The notes under the pieces are model-generated. The model worked only from the letters and a program-made list of their open reading frames with translations. It did not search any database and was not told the origin of the DNA. Positions 8,968-17,301 of a stretch of DNA of 64,000 bases are shown here, piece after piece. Both the position numbers and the translations under genes were made by a program. Location of the stretch: contig NZ_KI632509.1 in assembly GCF_000504245.1 (NCBI RefSeq), forward strand, positions 2,293,723-2,357,722, in the 5' to 3' direction. The first letter of the stretch is position 1, and each line of letters starts with the position of its first letter. This stretch comes from Haloechinothrix halophila YIM 93223. Its GTDB lineage: Bacteria; Actinomycetota; Actinomycetes; Mycobacteriales; Pseudonocardiaceae.

Positions 8968-9972
8968 CTAGCTGGCCGCCGCGTCTGGCTTGGTTGCGGG
9001 CACCTCAGCGTGCGGCGTCGTGCGTGCGCAGCTCTCACCGAAGTAGCTCACCAGCTGGTTGACCTCCTCGGCGTGGTCGAGTTGCGGGCAGTGCCCCCAG
9101 TCCTCACGTACCAGCAGTCTGCTGTGCGGGACGAGGGTATGCAGCATCGTTCCGCCAGCCGCGCGGACCAGCCGGTCGCGCCCGCAGGCCACGACCAGCA
9201 GCGGCGCGGTGATCCGGTCCAGCTCGTAACAGTCGTCCAGCTCCTCGACCAGCCTGCGAGCCTGACGCAGTCGCGATGCCGTCGACCGGTAGTCCGGGAA
9301 CAGCGACAGGAACCGCCGTACGTGCTCGTCGTCGCTCGGCCTCGGCGTCGCGGAGAGCAAGCGGGGAATGACGTTGTCGGCGACCGTGCGGATTACCTTG
9401 CCCGGCACCGGGAGCGGCAGCGAGGCGTACACCCGCAGCGGCAACGGGTACTTGCGGATAGTTCGCACCAGCCAGGTGTCGGAGAAACCCGGCGCGGCGA
9501 TCGAGGTGACACCGGCGATCGGCAACCAGCGGTTCTGCGCCGCGCGCAAACTCACCGTGCCGCCGAGCGAGTTGCCGACCAGCACGACCTCACCGTGGGC
9601 GGCCTGGTCCTTGACGACCGCGCTGACGAAGGCGTCCAACTGCGGCAGGATCGGCCCGTCGCGCAGTTCGTCGGCGTCGCCGAAGCCAGGCAGGTCGATG
9701 GCGACGGCCGAGTGGCCCTCTGCCGCAAGCTGGTGCAGCAGCGCCGTCCAGGTGTCCGCGCTGTCGCAGTAGCCGTGGAACAGCACGAAGCGGGGACGCG
9801 GTGGCAGGGCGCGCTTGCGCCGCACTTTGCCGGTGCGTGCGCGCTGGGACGCGGCCGGACCGACCGTCAGTACGCGTGTGCGCACCCCGGCGAAGGTCCG
9901 GTGGTCGACCCGGACAGGCGCCTCGCCGTCACGCGAGACGCCGTCCGTGGGCCGCTTCGATGCGGTCGTCAT
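8968..9972 (-). CDS. Alpha/beta-fold hydrolase
   Basis: 334 aa with a basic 50-residue N-terminal extension before the fold. Oxyanion region FHGYCDSADTW (about residue 65), nucleophile elbow GNSLGG (Ser135), acid in VVACGRDRLV, and the final histidine in WGHCPQLDHAEEVN. The fold groups with epoxide-hydrolase/MhpC-like esterases; substrate unknown. A palindrome AAACAG-N7-CTGTTT lies 12 bases upstream of the ATG and may be an operator. It ends 31 bases from convergent lepA. Confidence 0.85.
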   Translation of the reverse strand: MTTASKRPTDGVSRDGEAPVRVDHRTFAGVRTRVLTVGPAASQRARTGKVRRKRALPPRPRFVLFHGYCDSADTWTALLHQLAAEGHSAVAIDLPGFGDADELRDGPILPQLDAFVSAVVKDQAAHGEVVLVGNSLGGTVSLRAAQNRWLPIAGVTSIAAPGFSDTWLVRTIRKYPLPLRVYASLPLPVPGKVIRTVADNVIPRLLSATPRPSDDEHVRRFLSLFPDYRSTASRLRQARRLVEELDDCYELDRITAPLLVVACGRDRLVRAAGGTMLHTLVPHSRLLVREDWGHCPQLDHAEEVNQLVSYFGESCARTTPHAEVPATKPDAAAS

Positions 9973-9983
9973 GTAATCAGGTT

Positions 9984-10002
9984 AAACAGAAACGACCTGT
10001 TT
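9984..10002. promoter_or_regulatory. Possible operator upstream of the hydrolase
   Basis: Inverted repeat AAACAG - 7 bases - CTGTTT, AT-rich against a GC-rich background, 12 bases before the hydrolase start. Position and symmetry suggest a dimeric repressor site. No regulator is encoded next to it. Confidence 0.35.
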
Positions 10003-10104
10003 TATGCCAAGGAAACGCGGTCACAAAGCAGCATCGGAACACTCCGCCGATCGAGACCCATCCGAGGATGGTGCGCCCGAGGGAATCGATTGGGCTGTTT
10101 GGGC

Positions 10105-11070
10105 TTACAGAGTGAACACGGTCTTACCTGCTGTGTCCCCCTCGAGCATCGTGTGAAAGCCTTCCTTGGCCTCCGACAGTGGAAGTTCGGTACCGATCTG
10201 CGGGCGGATTCCGGCAAGCCGGACGAATTCCAGCAGACTGGCCAGTTCGTCGCGGGTACCCATGGTGGAGCCGACCACCCGCAGCTGCAGGAAGAACAGC
10301 CGCTGCAGATCAGCGCTCGGGTCCGGGCCGCTGGTCGAGCCGGACACCACGATGATGCCGCCCGGCTTGAGTGACTTCATCGAGTGCGACCAGGTCGCCT
10401 TGCCGACCGTCTCGAACACGGCATCGACTCGCTCAGGCAGCCGCGTGCCCGGCTCGAACGCCTCGTGCGCGCCGAGCTGCTTCGCGAGGTCCCGCTTGGC
10501 ATCGGAACGTCCTGTCACCCACACCCGCATGCCCGCGGCCCTGCCGAGCTGGACCAGCGCCGTGGACACGCCGCCGGATGCGCCTTGCACCAGCATCGTC
10601 TGCCCCGGCCGCAGGCCCGACTTGACGAAGAGCATCCGGTACGCGGTCAGCCACGCCGTGCCCATGATCGCGCCCTCCGAGAACGACATCTCGGCGGGCT
10701 TCGGGATCGCGTTGCGCTTGGGAACGACGACCTTGTCCGCGAAGGTGCCTTGGTACTTCTCGGTGAGCAGGGTGCGTTTCGGGTCCAGAGTCTCCTCGCC
10801 GCGCCACTCCGGGTCGCCGATGACCGAGTGCAGCACCACCTCGGTGCCATCGTCGAGTACCCCGGCGCCGTCGCAGCCGAGGATCATCGGGAACTGCTCC
10901 TCCTTGATGCCGACACCGCGCAGCGTCCAGATGTCGTGCATGTTGAGGCTCGCGGCTTTCACGTTCACCGTGACCCAGCCGTCCGGGACATCCGGTTCGG
11001 GGCGGTCCCCGACGGCGAGTGAGGCGAGCGGGTCGTCAGCGTTGGGCTCGGAAGCGTAGACAGCGAACAT
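10105..11070 (-). CDS. Zinc-type MDR (quinone oxidoreductase-like) dehydrogenase
   Basis: 321 aa medium-chain dehydrogenase/reductase. GroES-like N-terminal half (VKAASLNMHDIWTLRG, LGCDGAGVL) and NADPH-binding Rossmann half with VQGASGGVSTALVQLGRAAG. The structural-zinc cysteine cluster of true alcohol dehydrogenases is absent, so a zinc-independent quinone/enoyl reductase-like activity is more likely. Substrate unknown. Divergent from the small membrane-protein gene that precedes the RNase. Confidence 0.82.
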   Translation of the reverse strand: MFAVYASEPNADDPLASLAVGDRPEPDVPDGWVTVNVKAASLNMHDIWTLRGVGIKEEQFPMILGCDGAGVLDDGTEVVLHSVIGDPEWRGEETLDPKRTLLTEKYQGTFADKVVVPKRNAIPKPAEMSFSEGAIMGTAWLTAYRMLFVKSGLRPGQTMLVQGASGGVSTALVQLGRAAGMRVWVTGRSDAKRDLAKQLGAHEAFEPGTRLPERVDAVFETVGKATWSHSMKSLKPGGIIVVSGSTSGPDPSADLQRLFFLQLRVVGSTMGTRDELASLLEFVRLAGIRPQIGTELPLSEAKEGFHTMLEGDTAGKTVFTL

Positions 11071-11120
11071 ACGGACACCGTAGACGACGCGGCCTAGCTT
11101 CCGGGGACTACGCTTGAGGT

Positions 11121-11300
11121 GTGGCTGCTGATCTCGGGACCTGGTGGGACGGCGTCGAGCTGTGGGTCGTGCAGCTGTGGTTCCCGTTACAGTTTGTCGT
11201 GGTCATGGCCGCCGTCGTGCCGGTGTGCCTGGTCGCGGCGTGGGCGGTCGACCGCGTTGTCGACCGCGTCGCGGCAGCGCTGCGAGGGTCACGCGGCTGA
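11121..11300 (+). CDS. Small membrane protein (59 aa) upstream of the RNase
   Basis: 59 codons from GTG 11121 to TGA 11300, in a different frame from the Leu-rich overlapping reading. The product starts with a Trp-rich amphipathic segment (GTWWDGVELWVVQLW), then one transmembrane helix (FVVVMAAVVPVCLVAAWAV) and a short basic tail. GAGGT precedes the start. Same strand as the RNase and barstar genes with 71 bases between; function unknown. It could be a membrane partner of the RNase or an unrelated small protein. Confidence 0.55.
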   Translation: MAADLGTWWDGVELWVVQLWFPLQFVVVMAAVVPVCLVAAWAVDRVVDRVAAALRGSRG

Positions 11301-11371
11301 GCGACGACGAGGGGGCCGATAGTGGTCAGGTGGCGTCTCGGTGCTGTCGTGGCGGCGTCTAGGATTCGCAC

Positions 11372-11764
11372 GTGTTCTCCCGTAGGCGGATCAGCGCGGC
11401 CCTTGTCGGGCTCATCGTCCTCGTCGTCGGCGGCTGGTTTGTCCAGGACGTCCTCGCTGGCGAGGATAGGAACGATGCCGGCTTCGACGTCGTCGTGTTG
11501 TCCGAGCTGCCCCCGCAAGCCGCCGAGACGTGGCAGCGGATCGAGGCAGGCGGGCCGTTTCCTTATCCCAGCGACGGGACGGTGTTCGGCAACCGGGAGG
11601 GGCTGCTGCCCGACCAGCCGCATGGCTACTACCAGGAGTACACGGTCCCGACGCCCGGCCTCGACCATCGCGGTGCGCGACGGCTCGTCACGGGGGAGGA
11701 AGCCGAGCTGTACTACACCGAGGACCATTACCAGTCATTCGTACTCGTCGACCCCGATCGGTAG
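11372..11764 (+). CDS. Exported guanyl-specific ribonuclease (RNase Sa/T1 family)
   Basis: 130 aa. Residues 5-25 form a signal sequence or signal anchor (ISAALVGLIVLVVGGWFV after RRR). The mature part aligns with Streptomyces RNase Sa: GYYQEYTVPTPG with the catalytic Glu89, GARRLVTG with Arg103/104, and the catalytic His119 in TEDHYQSFVLVD. These enzymes cut RNA 3' of guanosine through a 2',3'-cyclic phosphate. All catalytic residues are present, so the protein should be active and toxic in the cytosol; six bases downstream lies its presumed inhibitor. Confidence 0.9.
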   Translation: MFSRRRISAALVGLIVLVVGGWFVQDVLAGEDRNDAGFDVVVLSELPPQAAETWQRIEAGGPFPYPSDGTVFGNREGLLPDQPHGYYQEYTVPTPGLDHRGARRLVTGEEAELYYTEDHYQSFVLVDPDR

Positions 11765-11770
11765 GTATCT

Positions 11771-12148
11771 GTGAGCACCATGGCAGAGCCACCCAGCGCG
11801 ACGACCGTCGCCGCTGAGGCGAGGGCGCGCGGCGCTTTCGTGCACACGCTGCAGGGCGATGCGCTGAGAGACAAACTCGCCGTGCTGGACGGGATCGCGA
11901 CGACGTTGCGGTTCCCCGACACATTCGGCCGCAACCTGGACGCGCTCTACGACTGCCTGACGGACCTGTCCTGGCTCCCGGCAGGCGAGCATGTGCTGAT
12001 CTGGGTGTCAGCCACCGGGCTCGCCGAGCGGGATCCGAAGGCGTACCTGGCGATCCGCAGCGTGCTCTCGGACGCCCAGCGCGCCCTCGGCCCCGCTGGC
12101 GAGCGCGCCGACGGACGCCAGTTCACCGCGGTCGTCGCCGCGCCGTGA
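11771..12148 (+). CDS. Barstar-family ribonuclease inhibitor
   Basis: 125 aa (start GTG 11771; an in-frame ATG at 11780 is also possible). Barstar signature region FPDTFGRNLDALYDCLTDLSWLP with the acidic face that blocks RNase active sites, followed by the parallel strand HVLIWVSA. Barstars bind barnase and RNase Sa type enzymes tightly, so the six-base spacing to the RNase gene supports a cognate toxin/inhibitor pair. Followed by an array of 21-bp hairpin repeats. Confidence 0.88.
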   Translation: MSTMAEPPSATTVAAEARARGAFVHTLQGDALRDKLAVLDGIATTLRFPDTFGRNLDALYDCLTDLSWLPAGEHVLIWVSATGLAERDPKAYLAIRSVLSDAQRALGPAGERADGRQFTAVVAAP

Positions 12149-12158
12149 CGCCGTAGGC

Positions 12159-12242
12159 GCCGTGTCCTGCACCCGGGGCGTCGTGTCATGCATTCAGGAC
12201 GTCGTGTCATGCATTCAGGATGTCGTGTCCTGCGTTCTGTGC
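12159..12242. repeat. Array of four 21-bp hairpin repeats
   Basis: Four contiguous 21-base units (12159, 12180, 12201, 12222) of consensus GYCGTGTCMTGCAYTCAGGAY. Within the best units GTCMTG and CAGGAC flank a 4-base loop, so each unit can fold into a small hairpin. The same unit forms a longer array at 61558-61704. Located between barstar and the MmcQ-like gene, outside coding sequence. Confidence 0.8.
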
Positions 12243-12325
12243 TCGCACGGCACGACGAACGGTAAGCCCGGCGATCACGTCAGCCGTCGCTCCCGCAGTT
12301 CTTGATCCGCGGCTACGCTGGCGTC

Positions 12326-12748
12326 ATGTCAGGCAAGGGGAGGAGCCGACCAGCTCGGGTCGAGGACGTCCATGACCTGGCTGTGGCGATGCCGCACGTT
12401 TCGGTCACCTACGGGTCTGGCGACAACCCGATCTACCAGGTGGGTGGGAAGTCGTTCATCTTCTTCCGCACGCCGCGACCGGATGCGGTTGACCCGGAAA
12501 CAGGGGAGCGCTATCAGGACGTGATCGTCTTCTGGGTCGCCTCCGAGGCGGAGAAGCAAGCGCTGGTGCAGGACCAGGGCTCGCCGTTTTTCACCACGCC
12601 GCATTTCGACGGACACCTGTCGGTGCTAGTGCGGGGTAGCCGGATCAACGAGCTCACTCGGCAAGAACTGGCGGAACAGGTGCAGGACGCGTGGTTGTCA
12701 CGCGCGTCGGCGCGGCGAGCGAAGGCGTGGCTCAGCGAGCATCTCTAG
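12326..12748 (+). CDS. MmcQ/YjbR-family protein
   Basis: 140 aa from ATG 12326 (a TTG at 12302 is in frame but less likely). MmcQ/YjbR proteins have a CyaY-like fold and are annotated as DNA-binding with little experimental support. Recognisable elements: VEDVHDLAVAMPHVSVTYG near the N-terminus, YQVGGKSFIFFRTP, FTTPHFDGHLSVLVR, and the terminal DAWLSRASARRAKAWL. The TAG stop is embedded in a 44-base palindrome. Confidence 0.8.
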   Translation: MSGKGRSRPARVEDVHDLAVAMPHVSVTYGSGDNPIYQVGGKSFIFFRTPRPDAVDPETGERYQDVIVFWVASEAEKQALVQDQGSPFFTTPHFDGHLSVLVRGSRINELTRQELAEQVQDAWLSRASARRAKAWLSEHL

Positions 12749-12787
12749 AGGCGTTGTGGTCGCTCCAGCGACCACAACGCCTCTAGA
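12744..12787. terminator. Perfect 21-bp inverted repeat between convergent genes
   Basis: Two 21-base arms (12744-12764 and 12767-12787), exactly complementary, separated by only CC. The left arm contains the stop codon of the MmcQ-like gene, the right arm lies 20 bases from the catalase stop. A symmetric terminator for both genes is the simplest reading, although the near-absent loop and lack of a T run make it unlike a standard one. Confidence 0.7.
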
Positions 12788-12806
12788 TTCACGCAGGTCG
12801 ACGGTC

Positions 12807-14264
12807 TCAGCCGTTGCGTTTCACGGCCTTTTCGATCCGGTCGCCGATGTTCTTGTCGACGTTGCGCCAGTACTCGAACGCCCGCTGCAGGATCGGCTCG
12901 GAGACGCCGTTGCTCAGGTGACCTGCCACATTGGACACCAGGCGCTCGCGGGCCGTGTCGTCTAGCACCTCACGGACCATCGTGCCCGCCTGACCGAAGT
13001 CGTCGTCGTCCTTGCGCAGCGTGTACGCCTCACGCACCATCTCGCCGTCGGCGTACCAGAGGCCCGCCTCAGCGGTCAGCGACGGATCGGCCTGCGGGCC
13101 GCCGTAGGAGTTCGGCGCGTACACCGGGTCGGAGGCGTTGATGGTGCGGCCGACGCCGTCCTTCGAGTAGCTGTGCACCGGGACCTTGGGCTGGTTCACC
13201 GGGATCTGCTTGTAGTTGACGCCGAGCCGGGCGCGGTGCGCGTCGGCGTAGGAGAACCCGCGTGCCAGCAGCATCTTGTCCGGGCTGAGTCCGGTGCCGG
13301 CCACCAGGTTGTTCGGTTCGAACGCCGCTTGCTCCATCTCGGTGTGGTAGTCGGTGACGTTGCGGTTCAGCGTGAACCGGCCGACCTCGATCAGCGGGTA
13401 GTCGCCGTGTGGCCACACCTTGGTGAGGTCGAACGGGTTGAACCGGTACGTCTTGGCGTCCTCGAACGGCATGATCTGCATGTACAACGTCCAGCTCGGG
13501 TAGTTCCCGGACTCGATCGCGTTGTACAGGTCCCGCTGGTGGTAGTCGGCGTCCTCGCCCGCGAGGCGGTCGGCCTCGTCCTGGGTCAAGAAGTCGATGC
13601 CCTGGTCGGTTTTGAAGTGGTACTTCACCCAGAACCGCTCGCCATCGGCGTTGATCCAGCTGTAGGTGTGGCTGGAGTAGCCGTTCATGTGCCGCCATGT
13701 CTTCGGGATTCCTCGGTCGCCCATGAGCCAGGTCACCATGTGGGCCGACTCAGGGGAGAGCGTCCAGAAGTCCCACTGCATGTCATTGTCGCGCAGGTTG
13801 TTGTTGACCCTGCGCTTCTGCGAGCGGATGAAATGCTGGAACTTCATCGGGTCCCGGACGAAGAAGATCGGCGTGTTGTTGCCGACGATGTCCAGATTGC
13901 CCTCGGAGGTGTAGAACTTCACCGCGAAACCGCGTGGGTCGCGCCAGGTGTCCGGGCTGCCCCGTTCGCCCGCGACGCTGGAGAACCGGATCAGCATGTC
14001 GGTCGTGGCGCCTGGCTGGAATACGGCGGCCTTGGTGTAGGCGCTGACGTCGTTGGTCACCTCGAACTGGCCGAACGCGCCACCGCCCTTCGCGTGCGGC
14101 TGGCGCTCCGGGATGCGCTCCCGGTTGAAGTTCGCCATCTGCTCGATCAGGTAGTGATCGTTGAGCAGAACCGGACCGTCCGGGCCGACGGTGAGCGAGT
14201 GTTCGTCACTCGCGACCGGTATGCCCGCATCGGTCGTCGTCGGTTTGCGCTCGGCGTGAGTCAT
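12807..14264 (-). CDS. katA: Monofunctional haem catalase
   Basis: 485 aa, small-subunit (clade 3) catalase that dismutates hydrogen peroxide. Distal His57 in [16 protein letters not shown], distal Asn in [13 protein letters not shown], and the proximal haem Tyr in [16 protein letters not shown] choose ATG 14264 (MTHAERK) because GAGGAGG sits 7 bases upstream; the ATG at 14270 is too close to it. A broken Fur-family gene lies 66 bases upstream on the same strand, where a CatR/FurA peroxide repressor normally sits. Confidence 0.95.
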   Translation of the reverse strand: MTHAERKPTTTDAGIPVASDEHSLTVGPDGPVLLNDHYLIEQMANFNRERIPERQPHAKGGGAFGQFEVTNDVSAYTKAAVFQPGATTDMLIRFSSVAGERGSPDTWRDPRGFAVKFYTSEGNLDIVGNNTPIFFVRDPMKFQHFIRSQKRRVNNNLRDNDMQWDFWTLSPESAHMVTWLMGDRGIPKTWRHMNGYSSHTYSWINADGERFWVKYHFKTDQGIDFLTQDEADRLAGEDADYHQRDLYNAIESGNYPSWTLYMQIMPFEDAKTYRFNPFDLTKVWPHGDYPLIEVGRFTLNRNVTDYHTEMEQAAFEPNNLVAGTGLSPDKMLLARGFSYADAHRARLGVNYKQIPVNQPKVPVHSYSKDGVGRTINASDPVYAPNSYGGPQADPSLTAEAGLWYADGEMVREAYTLRKDDDDFGQAGTMVREVLDDTARERLVSNVAGHLSNGVSEPILQRAFEYWRNVDKNIGDRIEKAVKRNG

Positions 14265-14330
14265 TGCCATGCCTCCTCGTGGTGGGGCGGTGCGAGTGAG
14301 GCGGCGTCGGGTGGCGCCGCATTCGAGCAA

Positions 14331-14545
14331 TCAGGCGCCCCAGAACACGATCTCGGCCACGACGACGTCGACGTGCCGCTTGTCGCCGAGGAAAGACAGC
14401 GGTGATGTGGTCCCACCCCACGGTCGCGTTCGTCAACGGTCAACTGGGGATAGTCGGCCAGCCGGCGCAGCATGGCCTGACGGGGTCCGGTGACCCGGTG
14501 CCCCGCCTCGCGTAACCGCTGGCCGACCGACACGTTCTGGGGCAT
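14331..14545 (-). pseudogene. Remnant of a CatR/FurA-type repressor
   Basis: The minus frame from ATG 14545 gives a Fur N-terminus (MPQNVSVGQRLREAGHRVTG, then PRQAMLRRLADYPQLTVDE) for about 40 residues and then turns to nonsense. In another frame the last 18 codons before a TGA at 14333-14331 read DKRHVDVVVAEIVFWGA, which is the C-terminal Fur strand (AEIVFWG). The middle, with recognition helix and metal-binding His/Cys residues, is missing: about 215 bases remain of a normal ~420. This is an internal deletion with frameshift, so no functional repressor is expected. Confidence 0.75.
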
Positions 14546-14649
14546 ACAACCCCAGTCCACAACCGTTTCTGTAATCAGTCAAGAACACGCCGTGTCTCAC
14601 CAGGAGACCGGGTGAGATGACTACCCGTTCGAGGTAGCGCGATCAGACG

Positions 14650-15021
14650 CTACGCACGCTTCTCCTTGATGCGCGCTGCTTCCTTCCTGACCTCGGCTTG
14701 GGTAGCGCGTTCCCGCTGCAGCCAGTCGGGGTTGTCCGCCTTCAACGCGTTGATCTGCTCCGTGGTGAGCGGATCGGTGATCCCGCCGCGTGCGAGACCG
14801 CCGATGGAGACGCCGAGCTTCGCCGCGACGACCGGCCGGGGATGCGGTCCGTTGCGGCGCAGGTCCCGCAGCCACTCGGGCGGATCGGCCTGCAGCGCGT
14901 TCAACTCGTCGCGGGAGACGACACCCTCCTGGAACTCCGCGGGGGTGGCTTCCAGGTACACCCCCAGCTTCTTGGCCGCTGTCGCGGGTTTCATCGTCTG
15001 GGAGGTGCGCTGCGACGTCAT
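14650..15021 (-). CDS. DUF5997-family protein
   Basis: 123 aa, start at ATG 15021 (an upstream in-frame start at 15051 would intrude into the divergent spacer). It contains two repeated helical modules: KLGVYLEATPAEFQEGVVSRDELNAL-type and KLGVSIGGLARGGITDPLTTEQINAL-type, each followed by a P-x-W-L motif (PPEWLRDLR and NPDWLQRER). Actinobacterial family of unknown function. Divergent by 52 bases from a LysR-type effector-domain gene, an arrangement suggesting a shared function. Confidence 0.75.
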   Translation of the reverse strand: MTSQRTSQTMKPATAAKKLGVYLEATPAEFQEGVVSRDELNALQADPPEWLRDLRRNGPHPRPVVAAKLGVSIGGLARGGITDPLTTEQINALKADNPDWLQRERATQAEVRKEAARIKEKRA

Positions 15022-15073
15022 GGCGTCAAGGGTATCTGGCGTTCGCGGCACTCATCACGCCCGGTAATCTGCC

Positions 15074-15802
15074 GTGGTGACAGGCTCGCCTTCGTTCCGG
15101 CTCGCGTATGTCCCTGGTGTGATGCCGAACAAATGGGTGCGCCTCTGGCACGAGCGGGTCCCCGATGTCCCGCTCGTCCTCACCCAGGTGCCCGCGGCGA
15201 ATGCCGACGACCTGGTGCGGGATCGCGACGTCGATGCGGTGCTCCTGCGGTTGCCCATCGACCGTACGGGCCTGCACGCGATACCGCTCTACACCGAGAC
15301 GACCGTGGTCGTCGTCCCGAAGGATCATCTCGTGACCGCGGCCGACGAGATCTCCGTCGATGACCTCGCCGACGACGTCGTGCTGCACCCCCATGACGAC
15401 ACCCTCGACTGGCAACAGCCGCCCGGCCAGCCCGCGGTTGACCGTCCCGCGACGACAGCCGATGCCGTCGAACTGGTGGCGGCGGGAGTGGGGCTACTCG
15501 TCGTCCCGAAGTCGCTCGCCCGGCTGCATCACCGGAAGGACCTCACCTTCCGGCCGGTCGTGGACGCTCCGGAGTCGCGTGTCGCGCTGTCGTGGCGCGA
15601 GAACGAGACCACCGATCTGATGGAGCAGTTCATCGGGATCGTTCGAGGGCGGACCGTCAACAGCACGCGAGGGCGGCCACCGGAGCCGAAGCGCGACCGA
15701 GCCGATGCCGGTGGGCGGAAACCCGCGGCCGGAAGCCGCCAGCGGCGCGGCTCCGGCGGCCCGCACCGTGGCAGGCGAGGGAAGCCTCGCCGCCGCTCGT
15801 AG
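15074..15802 (+). CDS. Stand-alone LysR-type effector-binding domain protein
   Basis: 242 aa. The sequence begins directly in the periplasmic-binding-like effector domain ([58 protein letters not shown]) and lacks the usual N-terminal winged helix-turn-helix. The last 40 residues are an Arg/Gly-rich tail ([19 protein letters not shown]) that might bind nucleic acid. Start GTG 15074 or 15077. Divergent from the DUF5997 gene. It may sense a ligand, or may be a degraded regulator that has been kept. Confidence 0.75.
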   Translation: MVTGSPSFRLAYVPGVMPNKWVRLWHERVPDVPLVLTQVPAANADDLVRDRDVDAVLLRLPIDRTGLHAIPLYTETTVVVVPKDHLVTAADEISVDDLADDVVLHPHDDTLDWQQPPGQPAVDRPATTADAVELVAAGVGLLVVPKSLARLHHRKDLTFRPVVDAPESRVALSWRENETTDLMEQFIGIVRGRTVNSTRGRPPEPKRDRADAGGRKPAAGSRQRRGSGGPHRGRRGKPRRRS

Positions 15803-15840
15803 CCGTCGGGAGCGTGCGCCCGGTCCGTAGCATGGGAATC

Positions 15841-17280
15841 ATGTCCACTCCGACGGCCCTGTTCCGGTTCGACGACTCCTACGCCCGCACGGTGTCCGAT
15901 CTGTCCGTGCCGTGGACGGCGGCGCCGGTGCCCGATCCCGAACTGCTGGTGCTCAACGACGACCTGGCGACCGAGCTCGGCGTCGATCCGGCGGCGCTGC
16001 GCGAGCCGTCCGGTGTCGGACTGCTCGTCGGTCAGGTGCCCGAGGAGACCACCACGGTCGCCCATGCCTACGCGGGCCACCAGTTCGGCGGGTACGTGCC
16101 CCGGCTGGGTGACGGCAGGGCGCTGCTGCTTGGCGAAGTGATCGACACCTACGGCCGTCGGCGGGACCTGCACCTCAAGGGTTCCGGACGCACCCCGTTC
16201 GCCCGTGGTGGTGACGGTAAGGCGGTGGTCGGGCCGATGCTGCGGGAGTACCTGTTCGGCGAGGCGATGCACGGCCTCGGCATTCCCACGACGCGGGCGT
16301 TGTCGGTCGTCGGCACCGGCGAGCAGGTACTTCGGGAGCGGGAGTTGCCTGGCGCGGTGCTCTGCCGGGTCGCGGCGAGTCATCTGCGCGTCGGCACGTT
16401 CCAGTACGCCGCCGCGTCCGGCGACCAGAAGCTGCTGCGTGCGCTCGCTGACTATGCCATCGAACGCCACCATCCGGACGCCGCGGACGCGGACAACCCG
16501 TACCTCGCGCTGTTGGGCCGCGTGGTCGACGTGCAGGCTGAGCTCGTCGCGCGGTGGATGCTGGTCGGCTTTGTCCACGGCGTGATGAACACCGACAACA
16601 TGACGATTTCCGGCGAGAGCATCGACTACGGGCCGTGCGCTTTCATGGACGCCTTCGACCCGCGCACGGTGTTCAGCTCGATCGACCACGCGGGCCGCTA
16701 CGCCTACGGCAACCAGCCCCGGGCCGCGCAGTGGAACCTCGCGCGGCTCGGGGAGGCCCTGGTGCCGCTGATCGACGAGTCCGTGGACGCCGCCGTCGAG
16801 GCCGCTACTGACGTGCTCGGTGGGTTCGCCGAGCGCTACGACCGCCGCTGGTCCGAGGGAATGGCCACCAAGCTCGGACTAGGTGAGCCGAATCCGGAGC
16901 TCGTCACGGACCTGCTTGAGCTGATGCGCGACCAGCACGTCGACTACACCCGGTTCTTCCGTGCGCTCGCGGCAGGCACGGCGCGGAGCCTCTTCACCGA
17001 TCCGGAACCGTTCGACGCGTGGGCGAAGCGACGTGAGGCTCTGCTACCCGCTGACCGCGAGGCCGTGGCAGCGGCGATGAACCGCGTCAACCCCGTCTAC
17101 ATCCCACGCAACCACCGAGTCGAGGACGCACTCGCGCAGGCGACCCTCGGGGAGATGGGCGAGTTCCACCGCCTCGTGGACGCCGTCTCCCGGCCGTTCG
17201 ACGAGCGGCCAGGGCTGGCGGACTTCACCCAGCCCGCTCCACCGGATTGCCCGCCGCACGTCACCTACTGCGGCACCTGA
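15841..17280 (+). CDS. selO: SelO-family protein AMPylase (pseudokinase fold)
   Basis: 479 aa. SelO enzymes transfer AMP from ATP to Ser/Thr/Tyr residues of proteins in redox regulation. Visible signatures: [40 protein letters not shown] (P-loop-like and catalytic region), [20 protein letters not shown] and [13 protein letters not shown]. The C-terminus HVTYCGT has the conserved terminal Cys position occupied by selenocysteine in animals. Start taken at ATG 15841 ([16 protein letters not shown]); ATG 15832 is possible. The long in-frame extension to 15592 overlaps the upstream gene and is rejected. Confidence 0.93.
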   Translation: MSTPTALFRFDDSYARTVSDLSVPWTAAPVPDPELLVLNDDLATELGVDPAALREPSGVGLLVGQVPEETTTVAHAYAGHQFGGYVPRLGDGRALLLGEVIDTYGRRRDLHLKGSGRTPFARGGDGKAVVGPMLREYLFGEAMHGLGIPTTRALSVVGTGEQVLRERELPGAVLCRVAASHLRVGTFQYAAASGDQKLLRALADYAIERHHPDAADADNPYLALLGRVVDVQAELVARWMLVGFVHGVMNTDNMTISGESIDYGPCAFMDAFDPRTVFSSIDHAGRYAYGNQPRAAQWNLARLGEALVPLIDESVDAAVEAATDVLGGFAERYDRRWSEGMATKLGLGEPNPELVTDLLELMRDQHVDYTRFFRALAAGTARSLFTDPEPFDAWAKRREALLPADREAVAAAMNRVNPVYIPRNHRVEDALAQATLGEMGEFHRLVDAVSRPFDERPGLADFTQPAPPDCPPHVTYCGT

Positions 17281-17301
17281 AGCGCGGCGACCGCGAGACC
17301 G

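Noticed and set aside
6888-9038. A 716-codon open frame antisense to lepA
   Set aside because: Composition is the Arg/Leu/Val/Asp-rich reverse image of lepA, with no recognisable domain; lepA itself is certain.
15592-15840. N-terminal extension of SelO
   Set aside because: It overlaps the LysR-like gene in another frame; conserved SelO sequence begins at MSTPTALF.
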